Source of the DNA: Nitrosomonas sp.
GTDB lineage: Bacteria > Pseudomonadota > Gammaproteobacteria > Burkholderiales > Nitrosomonadaceae
Assembly: GCA_017994575.1 (NCBI GenBank)
Contig: JAGOKN010000016.1
Coordinates: 1-44,120, forward strand
DNA length: 44,120 nucleotides
Direction of reading: 5' to 3'
The notes beneath the pieces were generated by a model. It was not told the origin of the DNA and did no database searches. It saw only the letters and a program-made list of their open reading frames with translations. Below, piece after piece: positions 35,906 to 44,120 of this stretch. A program made the position numbers and the translations under genes. Position 1 is the stretch's first letter. Every line of letters begins with the position of its first letter.

Positions 35906-37158
35906 GATTGCCCCTGATTTTGTAGGTGAGCCACGCGAATGGCTGCTGGTGGATGAGAGTCGTAAAAAGCCGAATGCAATGGATCTGGAGTTAATGTGGC
36001 GGCATTGTCTTGATACAACTTGACCAGCGCATGAATCAGATCGTCAGCAGATGAGTTTTTTGCCGCGTAAGCATCCGCCTCAAATTCGTGTTTACGCGAA
36101 TAAATACTCGATAATGGGTGCAACAGAAAGGTAAATACCGGCATCACCAAAAAGAACAGCGTTAAGGCGACAGCAGTTGATGGTACGGCCGCATTGGATA
36201 CGCCCAATCCTTCATAAAACCAATGTTGGCCCATCAAATAACCGAGCATCCATAGAAATGCTAAACTCATGGCAAAAGAGGTGATGATTCGTTTAACCAC
36301 ATGGTGATGTTTGAAGTGCCCTAATTCATGTGCCAGTACAGCTTCAATCTCGCCAGGATTCAAGCGTGACAGTAAGGTATCGAAAAAAACAATCCGCTTG
36401 GTTTTTCCAAACCCTGTAAAATAAGCATTGCCATGATTGCTACGGCGCGAACCGTCCATCACAAACAATCCACTGGCGGTAAATCCACATTTATTCATCA
36501 ATTGCTCAATGCGGGTCTTAAGGGCGGCATCTTCCAATGGGGTAAATTTGTTAAATAGTGGTGCAATCCAAGTAGGATAAATTGCCAGCACAACTAAGTT
36601 GAAAGCGATCCATGCAAGCCAGGCATATAACCACCAGTTTTCTCCCATTTTTTCCATCAACCACAATACACAGAATAACAAAGGCGCACCCAGTAACAAA
36701 CCCAGTAGAGACTGTTTGATCAGATCAGTAAAAAACATGGTGCGGGTCATTTTATTGAAACCATATTGCTCTTCGATCACGAAAGTGCGGTAGTAGCTCA
36801 ACGGAACTTCAGCGATGCCCATAAGCAAGAATGTGCTGATAATCAGTGCCATGCCATGTGCTAAAGGATCACTCAACCAATTTGCCCAAGAACTATTTAG
36901 CGCGCTTAAACCGCCGCCCAAGGTAAAAATGAGCAACAGTGCAACCTGAAGCGCGACACCGGGATACCCAGTACGTGTTTTGGCACAGGTGTAGTCAGCT
37001 GCTTTTTGATGATCTGCCAGATTGATTTGGCTAGAAAATTTCTCAGGTACTGTATTTTGGTGCGCACGAATATGCCGAATATGCCGGGTTGCCAACCAAA
37101 TTTGGGTGAGTGTGGTAAGTGCTAAAGCGATGAGAAAGACCAATGTGAATGTATGCAT
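35902..37158 (-). CDS. M48 (Ste24-type) zinc metallopeptidase
   Basis: A 418-residue inner-membrane peptidase of the Ste24/CAAX-protease-1 type, with about six to seven helices. The zinc site is AHELGHFKHHHV (about 280), and the third ligand Glu is in EFEADAYAA (about 355). Such enzymes cleave misfolded or membrane-bound proteins. I start at ATG 37158 (MHTFTLVFLIALAL), although TTG 37164 is two codons upstream; neither has a good Shine-Dalgarno. It heads the coupled trio with phhB and rsgA and is divergent from orn. Confidence 0.9.
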   Translation of the reverse strand: MHTFTLVFLIALALTTLTQIWLATRHIRHIRAHQNTVPEKFSSQINLADHQKAADYTCAKTRTGYPGVALQVALLLIFTLGGGLSALNSSWANWLSDPLAHGMALIISTFLLMGIAEVPLSYYRTFVIEEQYGFNKMTRTMFFTDLIKQSLLGLLLGAPLLFCVLWLMEKMGENWWLYAWLAWIAFNLVVLAIYPTWIAPLFNKFTPLEDAALKTRIEQLMNKCGFTASGLFVMDGSRRSNHGNAYFTGFGKTKRIVFFDTLLSRLNPGEIEAVLAHELGHFKHHHVVKRIITSFAMSLAFLWMLGYLMGQHWFYEGLGVSNAAVPSTAVALTLFFLVMPVFTFLLHPLSSIYSRKHEFEADAYAAKNSSADDLIHALVKLYQDNAATLTPDPLHSAFYDSHPPAAIRVAHLQNQGQS

Positions 37159-37344
37159 GATCAATAGTTTTAAATTCTGAAATTTGGATTAATTTTGCAT
37201 CAAACGCTTGATGCAATGAGAGATTCTAATAATTAAACAGATTCATGGATTAATCAGTATGACTTCAATTTGTTTTGTAAGTGACGGACTGATGTCAATA
37301 TGACACAATTAACCGCATTGCATTCAAAAAATATAGAAATAATT

Positions 37345-37890
37345 ATGGCACAAGATAACAATAACCTCATCTGGGTTGATATGGAAATGACAGGCCTTAA
37401 TCCAGATACCGATCGGATCATTGAAGTCGCATTAGTGGTCACTGACTCGCAATTAAATACGATTGCGGAAGGGCCGGTTTTAGTTGTTCATCAATCCAAT
37501 GAAGTTCTGGATGGCATGGACAAATGGAATAAATCCACACACTCCAAATCGGGTTTGATTGACAAGGTGAAATATTCTCAATTGAATGAAGCTGAGGTTG
37601 AAGCGCAAATGGTTGAATTTCTCAAATTGCATGTCCCATCCGGTGTGTCTCCGATGTGTGGAAACTCAATCTGTCAGGATCGGCGTTTTATGGTGCGCAC
37701 GATGCCACAATTGGAAGCTTATTTTCATTATCGCAATTTGGATGTAAGCACTTTCAAAGAGCTGGTCAAGCGTTGGAAGCCGGAAATTGCGGCCGGTTTA
37801 ACCAAAGAGAGTAAACATGAAGCGCTGGCGGATATTTATGATTCGATCAATGAGCTAAAGTACTACCGTCAACATTTTATTGTTGCTTGA
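37345..37890 (+). CDS. orn: oligoribonuclease
   Basis: A 181-residue DEDD 3'-5' exonuclease that degrades two-nucleotide RNAs such as pGpG. It carries [20 protein letters not shown] (about 8, split), [11 protein letters not shown], and [18 protein letters not shown] 37345 gives MAQDNNN and the usual length of 181; an upstream in-frame ATG at 37300 would add 15 unlikely residues. Confidence 0.95.
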   Translation: MAQDNNNLIWVDMEMTGLNPDTDRIIEVALVVTDSQLNTIAEGPVLVVHQSNEVLDGMDKWNKSTHSKSGLIDKVKYSQLNEAEVEAQMVEFLKLHVPSGVSPMCGNSICQDRRFMVRTMPQLEAYFHYRNLDVSTFKELVKRWKPEIAAGLTKESKHEALADIYDSINELKYYRQHFIVA

Positions 37891-37976
37891 AAAATATCAG
37901 GACAGTATTCCTTGTTGACGTTGCAGCAAGCTGTTGTTTTCGAACTTTCCAAGCAAGTGCATTTCTAACAAAAGTT

Positions 37977-37994
37977 GGGAGGAAAAATCCTCCC
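37977..37994 (+). terminator. terminator hairpin after orn
   Basis: GGGAGGA (37977-37983) and TCCTCCC (37988-37994) form a 7-bp stem with an AAAA loop, between orn and the EF-hand gene. The following sequence has only a short T-run. Confidence 0.5.
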
Positions 37995-38026
37995 TTCTAC
38001 ATTCATTAATATTCAGGAGAAACAAG

Positions 38027-38398
38027 ATGCTTCATAAAAGACATTTGATTTCGGTGGCTATTGGTGCCATTTTCTTACTCACGCTCGGCGCAACATCAGT
38101 TTCTGCTGCGGATGCTGCTAAAGACGACGGACATCAACATCAAAGTGGGCAGGCTGCAGGTCACGGCGAGAAAAAATCTGATAATCATCACGGCCATCAG
38201 TGTCATGACAAAATGTCCGCAGTTGATCTAAATAAAGATGGCAAGATCAGCAAGGAAGAGTTTATGAAGCATCATGAAGCCATGTTTGATAAAAAAGATG
38301 CAAATAAAGATGGCTTCGTGGATGAATCAGAAATGCACAAGATGATGGATCATATGCATAAGCATGATCAGAAAAAAGAAGACGCTCATGCGCATTGA
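38027..38398 (+). CDS. exported His-rich EF-hand protein
   Basis: A 123-residue periplasmic protein. AGGAGA lies 5-10 bp before ATG 38027, and the signal peptide ends near TSVSAAD (residue 27). Residues about 30-62 are rich in His (GHQHQSGQ, HHGHQCH) and could bind metal. Two EF-hand loops follow, DLNKDGKISKEE (about 67) and DANKDGFVDESE (about 90), with standard Ca ligands. The tail is again His-rich (HMHKHDQKKEDAHAH). The role is unknown; calcium plus transition-metal binding is inferred. Confidence 0.8.
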   Translation: MLHKRHLISVAIGAIFLLTLGATSVSAADAAKDDGHQHQSGQAAGHGEKKSDNHHGHQCHDKMSAVDLNKDGKISKEEFMKHHEAMFDKKDANKDGFVDESEMHKMMDHMHKHDQKKEDAHAH

Positions 38399-38441
38399 AA
38401 TAAAAAATAAGCAAAATTAAGTCTTTAGCGGCGCAATAATG

Positions 38442-38479
38442 CTCTGACAGTACTTGGTATGCTGAAGTTACTGTCAGAG
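38442..38479. terminator. bidirectional terminator hairpin
   Basis: A perfect 11-bp stem CTCTGACAGTA / TACTGTCAGAG with a 16-nt loop lies between the convergent EF-hand and M16 genes. It may stop transcription from both sides. Confidence 0.55.
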
Positions 38480-38505
38480 ATCGAGATCTCAGTCATTCAA
38501 TGGAT

Positions 38506-39906
38506 TTAATGCCTCAATCCGCTCGGTACCTTGGCGGCTCGTTTTGGTTCCAGGGGTTGGGGATCCAGGACTGCCACTGTTAAACTATCATCATTAAAAT
38601 ATTTTTTGGCCACTTCGCGTATCTGTTCGGCTGTGACTGCTTTTAGTTTTTCCAAGATGGTGTCAATGTCGCGATGGGACAATCCAATGCTTTCCAAACG
38701 TCCAATCTGCATGGCTTGAGAATAGATTGAATCACGTTGATATACATGACCGGCAATGACCTGTGCTTTAACTCGATCCAATTCTTCCTGAGTGACGCCA
38801 TCCTTGATGATTTTGTCAATTTCGCTACGCAGTGCCTGCTCCAGATCGGCGACTGTTTTACCTGCCCGGGGCACAGCACTTAGAAAAAATATGCTCGGGC
38901 CGCGAGCCATTGCGTTATATCCAGCACCTGCTGAATTGGCAATTTGATTTTCACGTACCAATGTTTTATTAAGCCTGGCGGAAGCATGGCCATCCAAGAC
39001 ACTTTCCAATATTTCCAACGCATAAGGTTCCCAGTCCGCGGTCACATTTTTAACCACAGGCACATGATAACCCATGATGAGATAAGGTAATTCTGCCGGT
39101 GCTTTGACGGTAATGCGCTTAGTGCCAAGTTGCGGCGGCTCGTTTTGCGGTTTGCGGGCACTGATGGGTAATAATGGGCGAGCTTCAATGGTTCCGTAGT
39201 TCTTTTGTGCCAGTCTAAATACTTCCTTCGGATCGACATCGCCGACCACAACCAATACTGCATTGTTAGGTGCGTACCAGCGGTCATACCAGTCTTGGGC
39301 GTCTTCTACGCGCATATTCTCTAGATCATTCATCCAACCAATAATGGGGCTTTTGTAGGGATGTGATTGATAAGCCATCGCCATCATTTTTTCATACAAT
39401 AAGGAGCGCGCCTGGTCATCGGTTCGTAGTCTTCTTTCTTCCATCACAACTTTGATTTCTTTGGAGAATTCTTCCTCTGTCAAGATCAGGTTACGCATCC
39501 GGTCAGATTCCAATTCCATGGCCATGGGCAAGCTGCGTTTATGCAATTGCTGGTAATAAGCAGTGTAGTCATAGCTGGTAAAAGCATTTTCGCGTCCGCC
39601 GGCTGCGGCAATTTTTTTGGAAAATTCACCGTTAGGAACTTTTTCTGTACCTTTGAACATCATGTGTTCGAGAACATGAGCGACGCCAGTTACTCCATTG
39701 ACTTCATCGATACTGCCTGCTTTATACCAAACTTGAGTGACTACAACCGGTGAGCGATGATCTTGTTTTATAATTAGTTTCAAGCCGTTGTCGAGTAAAT
39801 ATTCATGCGTATTAGCTAATGCTGGCGCGGTGATCAGCAGGTGTGATATGAACAACAATCCAGAGAACGAAAAAAAGCGCAAAATAATACGATGATCAGG
39901 TTTCAT
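38506..39906 (-). CDS. M16 zinc peptidase (insulinase family)
   Basis: A 466-residue exported M16 peptidase. I start at ATG 39906 (MKPDHRIILRFF), followed by a signal peptide ending near APALA. An upstream extension to 40173 would read through the ftsY start region and is not credible. The inverted zinc motif HVLEH (about 78) and the downstream Glu in the EESKEIKVVMEERRLR-like segment are present, as is the second half with NSAGAGYNAMARGP. It is divergent from ftsY with 76 bp between the starts. Only one M16 gene is seen; members often work as pairs. Confidence 0.9.
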   Translation of the reverse strand: MKPDHRIILRFFSFSGLLFISHLLITAPALANTHEYLLDNGLKLIIKQDHRSPVVVTQVWYKAGSIDEVNGVTGVAHVLEHMMFKGTEKVPNGEFSKKIAAAGGRENAFTSYDYTAYYQQLHKRSLPMAMELESDRMRNLILTEEEFSKEIKVVMEERRLRTDDQARSLLYEKMMAMAYQSHPYKSPIIGWMNDLENMRVEDAQDWYDRWYAPNNAVLVVVGDVDPKEVFRLAQKNYGTIEARPLLPISARKPQNEPPQLGTKRITVKAPAELPYLIMGYHVPVVKNVTADWEPYALEILESVLDGHASARLNKTLVRENQIANSAGAGYNAMARGPSIFFLSAVPRAGKTVADLEQALRSEIDKIIKDGVTQEELDRVKAQVIAGHVYQRDSIYSQAMQIGRLESIGLSHRDIDTILEKLKAVTAEQIREVAKKYFNDDSLTVAVLDPQPLEPKRAAKVPSGLRH

Positions 39907-39982
39907 TTTTACTAACCCAAGTGTGTGTAAACAGAATAAAATTAAGCCTTGAGAATTCCAATGCATACTAGAGCCTACCAGA

Positions 39983-41017
39983 ATGTTTAGTTTTTTTAAA
40001 TCTAAAAAGAATCCTACGGATTCTGCTGAACCAGCGGTTATGCCTGATGCCGATGTTGAGTCCGGGTCCGAACCTGCAGAATCAACGAGTCTAGCCAGTA
40101 AACTCAAACAAGGCCTCACGCGAACCCGACAGAGCTGGGGGCAGCGATTATCAGGCTTGTTCGGCGGCGGCAAGATTGATGAAGAATTATATGATGAATT
40201 GGAAACTATTTTATTGACCTCAGATATTGGGGTTAATGCGACTCATCAATTATTGGAGAATCTGCGCAAGCAAGTAAAGCGTGATGCACTGACTGATTCT
40301 GCCCAGCTAAAACAAGCACTCAAAGAATTATTGATTGAAATGCTGGAACCCTTGGTTCAGCCATTGGATACCACTTTACACAAGCCTTTCGTCATTATGA
40401 TAACAGGGGTCAATGGCGTGGGAAAAACAACTTCCATCGGCAAGCTCGCTAAATATTTCCAGTCACAAGGTAAATCGGTATTACTGGCGGCTGGTGATAC
40501 GTTTCGTGCCGCTGCTCGTGAGCAACTCATCGTCTGGGGGGAACGGAATAATATCACGGTGATTGCGCCTGACAGTGATCCGGATAAAAAGAGCGATCCG
40601 GCTGCTGTGATTTTTGATGCCGTCAATTCTGCCAAAGCTCGTGGAATCGACATTGTATTGGCAGATACTGCGGGACGGTTGACTACGCAATTGCATTTGA
40701 TGGAAGAGATTAAAAAAGTAAAGCGTGTGATCGCTAAAGCTTTGCCGGAAGCACCCCATGAGGTATTGCTGGTACTGGATGCCAATACCGGACAAAATGC
40801 TATCGCACAGGTTAAAGCTTTTGATGAAGCATTGAATGTTACGGGATTGATTTTGACCAAGCTGGACGGTACTGCCAAAGGGGGTGTGGTAGCAGCCATT
40901 GCCGGTCAGTATTCCCAAGAAAATCCCCCTGCTTTGCGGTTTGTGGGCGTTGGTGAGGGATTGGATGATTTGAGATCTTTTGATGCCAGGGAATTTGTCG
41001 AAGCGATGTTTGATTGA
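39983..41017 (+). CDS. ftsY: signal recognition particle receptor FtsY
   Basis: A 344-residue SRP receptor GTPase. After a short acidic N-terminus (to about 32) come the NG domains: GVNGVGKTTSIGKLA (G1, about 139), DTFRAAAREQL, DTAGRLTTQ and TKLDGTAKGG. It is 44 bp from ftsE and probably shares its promoter. Confidence 0.95.
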   Translation: MFSFFKSKKNPTDSAEPAVMPDADVESGSEPAESTSLASKLKQGLTRTRQSWGQRLSGLFGGGKIDEELYDELETILLTSDIGVNATHQLLENLRKQVKRDALTDSAQLKQALKELLIEMLEPLVQPLDTTLHKPFVIMITGVNGVGKTTSIGKLAKYFQSQGKSVLLAAGDTFRAAAREQLIVWGERNNITVIAPDSDPDKKSDPAAVIFDAVNSAKARGIDIVLADTAGRLTTQLHLMEEIKKVKRVIAKALPEAPHEVLLVLDANTGQNAIAQVKAFDEALNVTGLILTKLDGTAKGGVVAAIAGQYSQENPPALRFVGVGEGLDDLRSFDAREFVEAMFD

Positions 41018-41061
41018 TCACTGTGATTTTTACTTTTGTCGTTTAGTTACATGGATATATT

Positions 41062-41715
41062 ATGATTAGCTTCAAAAATGTCTCCAAGCGTTATCCTGAT
41101 GGTTATGTCGCACTGAATAATATCGATCTCAGCGTTGAACCGGGTGAAATGGTATTTCTTACCGGTCATTCAGGCGCAGGTAAGAGTACGTTATTGAAAT
41201 TGATCGCTGCGATAGAGCGCCCTACTTCCGGCACGATTACGATCAGTGGGCAAAATATTGCTCAGCTCAAGCTGGGTGCAATTCCTTATTTGCGTCGTAA
41301 GATAGGTTTTATTTTTCAGGATCATAAGCTGCTATTTGATCGCAATGTGTTTGATAATGTGTTGCTGCCGCTGCAAATCGGTAGTTTTGAGAATCATATG
41401 ATAGTTAGTCGTGTGCGTGCTGCACTGGATAAGGTTGGCTTGTTAAAAAAAGAGAAATCTATGCCCATAGCATTATCTGGTGGAGAAAGGCAGCGATTAT
41501 GCATTGCCCGTGCTGTTGTCCATCGTCCGAGCATTTTGATTGCCGATGAACCGACGGGAAATTTAGATGTAGACTATGCCCGCGACATCATGGCAATGTT
41601 TACGTCATTTAATCAGGTGGGGGTCACGGTGCTGATTGCAACGCATGATGCTTCCTTGTTAGAGGATACTCAGCATCGCATTTTGTCACTCAAACAAGGG
41701 AAGTTGGCGGCATGA
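41062..41715 (+). CDS. ftsE: cell division ATP-binding protein FtsE
   Basis: A 217-residue ABC ATPase with GHSGAGKSTLLKL (Walker A, about 35), LSGGERQRLCIARA (signature, about 135) and LIADEPTGNLD (Walker B). It powers FtsX, which activates septal murein hydrolases. The stop overlaps the ftsX start by 4 bp (ATGA). Confidence 0.95.
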   Translation: MISFKNVSKRYPDGYVALNNIDLSVEPGEMVFLTGHSGAGKSTLLKLIAAIERPTSGTITISGQNIAQLKLGAIPYLRRKIGFIFQDHKLLFDRNVFDNVLLPLQIGSFENHMIVSRVRAALDKVGLLKKEKSMPIALSGGERQRLCIARAVVHRPSILIADEPTGNLDVDYARDIMAMFTSFNQVGVTVLIATHDASLLEDTQHRILSLKQGKLAA

Positions 41716-42623
41716 TACGTGCATGGCTGACTCAACACGGGTTTGTTTTCTTTTTAACCCTCAAGCGACTGATTGCTACACCAGTAACCAGTTTGCTCAG
41801 TGTCGTTGTTATGGGTATAGCACTAAGTTTGCCCACGGGCATTTACGTGTTAATGGAAAACCTGCAATCCATTTCTGGGCAATCAATCAATTCCCCGCAG
41901 ATGAGCCTGTTTCTCAAATCGGATGCCAAAAAAGACGATATAGACAAAATCAAGCAACGATTGGAGGAAAATTCACAGGTCGTTGATTTTCAGTTTGTTC
42001 CGAAGGATGTCGCACTTCATCAATTGCAGCAGAGTAATGGATTAACTGATATTACGACTCATCTGATTCGAAACCCGTTGCCTGATGCTTTTATTGTTCA
42101 TACATTAGAAAATACGCCTGAAGCTCTGGATCAATTGCAAGCAGTGATGCAGAAATGGTCAGAGATCGAATATGTGCAGTTTGATTCTGCCTGGGTCGAG
42201 CGCATGAACGTATTGCTTAAGCTGGGGCGTTTTGTTGTGTTGATGCTGGCGACTCTGCTAAGTATAGCGATTATTGCGATCATGTTTAACACGATCCGAT
42301 TACAGATTTTGACCAAACGGGATGAAATTGAAATTTCTAAATTGATTGGCGCAACTGATAGTTTTATTCGACGCCCTTTTCTCTACTTCGGTGCAATTCA
42401 AGGATTGGTTGGCGGTGTGGTCGCGTGGACTATTATTTCCTTCGGTATAGAAACGATGAATAAGGAACTTATTGAACTTGTTAAACTATATAACTTTGAT
42501 TTGTCACTAAAACATCTTTCTCTGGAAGATAGTATCAGCTTGCTATTATTTTCAGCATGGTTGGGGTGGCTAGGTGCGCGTTTATCGGTTGCAAGTCATC
42601 TTTGGCAAATTGAGCCCAATTAA
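41712..42623 (+). CDS. ftsX: cell division protein FtsX
   Basis: A 303-residue permease-like protein with four membrane helices (about 23-48, 170-195, 225-245, 268-290) and a periplasmic domain between the first two. Landmarks are VEYVQFDSAWVERMNVLLKLGR-type residues and NTIRLQILTKRDEIEISKLIGAT, typical of FtsX/MacB C-terminal modules. The ATGA overlap with ftsE indicates coupling. Confidence 0.95.
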   Translation: MIRAWLTQHGFVFFLTLKRLIATPVTSLLSVVVMGIALSLPTGIYVLMENLQSISGQSINSPQMSLFLKSDAKKDDIDKIKQRLEENSQVVDFQFVPKDVALHQLQQSNGLTDITTHLIRNPLPDAFIVHTLENTPEALDQLQAVMQKWSEIEYVQFDSAWVERMNVLLKLGRFVVLMLATLLSIAIIAIMFNTIRLQILTKRDEIEISKLIGATDSFIRRPFLYFGAIQGLVGGVVAWTIISFGIETMNKELIELVKLYNFDLSLKHLSLEDSISLLLFSAWLGWLGARLSVASHLWQIEPN

Positions 42624-42656
42624 ATAGAGTATTCGTTCACAAAACTTTTTAAATAT

Positions 42657-42683
42657 TTGGCACTCTCATTATCAGAGTGCTAG
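42657..42683. promoter_or_regulatory. CIRCE element (HrcA operator) upstream of rpoH
   Basis: TTGGCACTC-N9-GAGTGCTAG matches the CIRCE consensus TTAGCACTC-N9-GAGTGCTAA at 16 of 18 fixed positions. HrcA should bind here and repress rpoH in the absence of heat stress. Confidence 0.9.
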
Positions 42684-42686
42684 AAT
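42657..42686 (+). promoter_or_regulatory. rpoH promoter overlapping CIRCE
   Basis: TTGGCA (42657-42662), an 18-bp spacer, and TAGAAT (42681-42686) with an upstream TG (extended -10, TGCTAGAAT). The start site would lie near 42693. CIRCE covers the -35 to the -10, so HrcA binding would occlude the polymerase. Confidence 0.7.
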
Positions 42687-42745
42687 GGTATTAAAGATAT
42701 CAATGATAAAGAGTGAGCACAAATCATAATGAGGAGATTATTATA

Positions 42746-43594
42746 ATGACGAATGCTTTAACACTGCCCTCAATGGGAGGAAGTCTTGAAAGTTATATTC
42801 AGTCTGCCAATTCTTTCCCAATTCTTTCCCAAGAGGAAGAGAGTAGCTTGGCAAGACGTCTATGGAATCATGGTGATATTGAAGCTGCACAACAGTTGAT
42901 TTTGTCTCATTTGCGGTTTGTGGTTGCGATAGCACGCGGTTACAAGGGATATGGCTTGCCACAAGCTGATTTAATTCAGGAAGGTAATATTGGTTTGATG
43001 AAAGCGGTCAAGCGCTTTGATCCAGAACGCGGCGTGCGTTTGGTATCCTTTGCTGTGCATTGGATCAAAGCTGAGATTCATGAATTTATTATGCGTAATT
43101 GGCGTCTTGTTAAAATAGCCACAACCAAGCAACAGCGTAAATTGTTCTTTAACTTACGCAGCATGAAGCAAGGATTGGATACCATGAATCCGCAAGAAGT
43201 AGATGCAATGGCAACACAATTGGGTGTTAAATCTGAAGAAGTTGTGGAGATGGAAAAGCGTTTTAATGGTTCGGATATTTCACTGGAGCCTTTGTCTGAC
43301 GATGATGAAGAAGGTACTTATAGTCCAATTAGTTATCTGACTGACGGCTCAGAGCCATCAAAAATTTTAGAAAAAGAACAAATTAACTATCTGCGTGATA
43401 GAGGTTTGCAGCAATCATTAGATTGCTTGGATGATCGTAGTCGTCATATCATTGAGGCACGGTGGTTAAGAGAGGAAGATGCCGCTACACTCCATGATCT
43501 AGCGGATGAGTTAGGAGTATCGGCAGAACGTATCCGCCAAATTGAAGTCAAAGCGTTGCAGAAAATGCGTAGTGTCATGGGAGTAGCTGCGTAG
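42746..43594 (+). CDS. rpoH: heat-shock sigma factor RpoH (sigma-32)
   Basis: A 282-residue sigma-70-family factor for heat-shock genes. It shows region 2 (GLPQADLIQEGNIGLMKAVKRFDPERGVRLVSFAVHW in parts), the RpoH box QRKLFFNLRSMKQGL (about 130), and region 4 (LHDLADELGVSAERIRQIEVKALQKM). GAGGAG precedes ATG 42746 by about 9 bp; the longer frame from 42713 is not needed. The CIRCE element shows it is under HrcA control. Confidence 0.95.
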   Translation: MTNALTLPSMGGSLESYIQSANSFPILSQEEESSLARRLWNHGDIEAAQQLILSHLRFVVAIARGYKGYGLPQADLIQEGNIGLMKAVKRFDPERGVRLVSFAVHWIKAEIHEFIMRNWRLVKIATTKQQRKLFFNLRSMKQGLDTMNPQEVDAMATQLGVKSEEVVEMEKRFNGSDISLEPLSDDDEEGTYSPISYLTDGSEPSKILEKEQINYLRDRGLQQSLDCLDDRSRHIIEARWLREEDAATLHDLADELGVSAERIRQIEVKALQKMRSVMGVAA

Positions 43595-43639
43595 AAAATT
43601 ATTTCAAGTAACATTATTTTAGGCGATGTTTGGCAGTAG

Positions 43640-43732
43640 GGAGAGGTACCGAAGTGGTTATAACGGCGCTGACTCGAAATCAGTTGGTCAGGGTAACTTG
43701 GCACATGGGTTCGAATCCCATCCTCTCCACCA
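43640..43732 (+). tRNA. tRNA-Ser (anticodon CGA)
   Basis: A class II tRNA with acceptor GGAGAGG / CCTCTCC, an anticodon arm CTGACTCGAAATCAG with anticodon CGA, a long variable arm, T-loop GTTCGAATC, and an encoded CCA. It reads UCG. Confidence 0.95.
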
Positions 43733-43976
43733 ATATATTAATATAATCAATAAGTTATATACACTTTTTATTATCACCCAACAACCTAACCAACATCCCC
43801 AAAACAGTACTTTTTTAGACTAAACCGGTCTATAGCAATAAGAAAACCGTATGCTTCACGGATTAGTGAGAATTTAGTCTATTGCTACTCTCAACACGCT
43901 CAACCATTTGATTCGATGAAAGCATGCTTCCTTACTTTGCAGCTTTGTATTTGTCTTAATACGGCTCCCATTGTTA
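43733..43976. other. AT-rich spacer before the right-hand IS
   Basis: I see no gene or clear signal in these 244 bp. The stretch ends at the IS terminus at 43977. Confidence 0.4.
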
Positions 43977-44120
43977 AGACCTCTGCACAACCACGAGAAT
44001 TTAGCTGTAGTGACAGAGAAAAATTTCCAAATGATGCTGATTGCGCGTCATTTTGGCAGAAAGTGAAGTTTTTCTCCTTTTTTAGGGGAGTTTTCCCCCC
44101 TTATGTGACATTTGGACGGA
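43977..44120 (-). mobile_element. right end of an IS5-family element, entering from the window edge
   Basis: The terminus AGACCTCTGCACAACC (43977-43992) and the next 128 bp are the inverted counterpart of 21421-21564, with six differences over 144 bp. The remainder of the IS lies beyond the window. It may be an intact copy and the source of the transposase. Confidence 0.85.
44101..44120 (-). CDS. transposase C-terminus (partial)
   Basis: The last six codons of the IS transposase (RPNVT then TAA at 44103-44101), identical in protein to the end of the remnant at 21440. The body of the gene is outside the window. Confidence 0.6.

Noticed and set aside
38506-40173. Longer M16 peptidase starting at 40173
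   Set aside because: The extra 89 codons overlap the ftsY start region and precede a clear signal peptide at ATG 39906.
1-44120. CRISPR arrays, rRNA genes, prophage or integrase genes
   Set aside because: No regularly spaced repeats, rRNA sequence or phage/integrase protein motifs were seen.

Overview
The window looks like a chromosomal segment of a Gram-negative betaproteobacterium. The housekeeping gene orders (orn / M48 peptidase–pterin dehydratase–rsgA; M16 peptidase / ftsY–ftsE–ftsX–rpoH; ribE–ribBX–ribH–nusB–thiL–pgpA), the low-to-middling G+C and the protein styles fit Nitrosomonadaceae (Nitrosomonas-like ammonia oxidisers). That family assignment is an inference: no marker such as amo or hao lies in the window.

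Layout. 1-1561: the start of an RlpA-type lipoprotein gene (minus) and a divergent agmatinase-family ureohydrolase. 1678-9193: an unusual surface/periplasm locus. On the minus strand are a beta-barrel protein with a Gly/Ser/Asp repeat linker, a secreted DUF5666-like protein with GIGGTG repeats, and a DUF6502-like protein that may be a regulator. Divergent from them are a cupredoxin fused to a His-rich beta-propeller and an acidic RTX-like protein. The divergent intergenic region carries four copies of a 19-bp palindromic operator, two of them on a near-perfect sigma-70 promoter. 9374-14547: a run of a P-loop protein (DUF1611-like), an ABC exporter, an alpha/beta hydrolase and an OprP-type porin. 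14718-20666: CorC-like membrane protein, tRNA-Arg, then the riboflavin–nusB–thiL–pgpA operon.

20690-25213 is a mobile, eroded zone. It holds a broken IS5-family transposase gene interrupted by a 109-bp MITE-like element, the ybdD–cstA pair, and a 1.35-kb AT-rich stretch with a second, inverted copy of the same MITE. The MITE ends resemble the IS ends, and another copy of the IS end enters at the right edge of the window (43977-44120). 25214-34610 is a glycan cluster: two GT-C-like membrane proteins, a flippase-like protein, WecB epimerase, a NodB-type deacetylase, a polyprenyl-phosphate-type GT2 and an FAD oxidoreductase. A candidate structured RNA sits at 26786-26967. 34647-43732 returns to housekeeping: rsgA, pterin dehydratase and M48 (minus); orn and a His-rich EF-hand protein; M16 peptidase; ftsY-ftsE-ftsX; rpoH under a CIRCE element; tRNA-Ser.

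The best candidates for something undescribed are the operator-controlled 1.7-9.2 kb locus centred on the cupredoxin–propeller protein, and the ABC/P-loop/hydrolase/porin group directly downstream of it.
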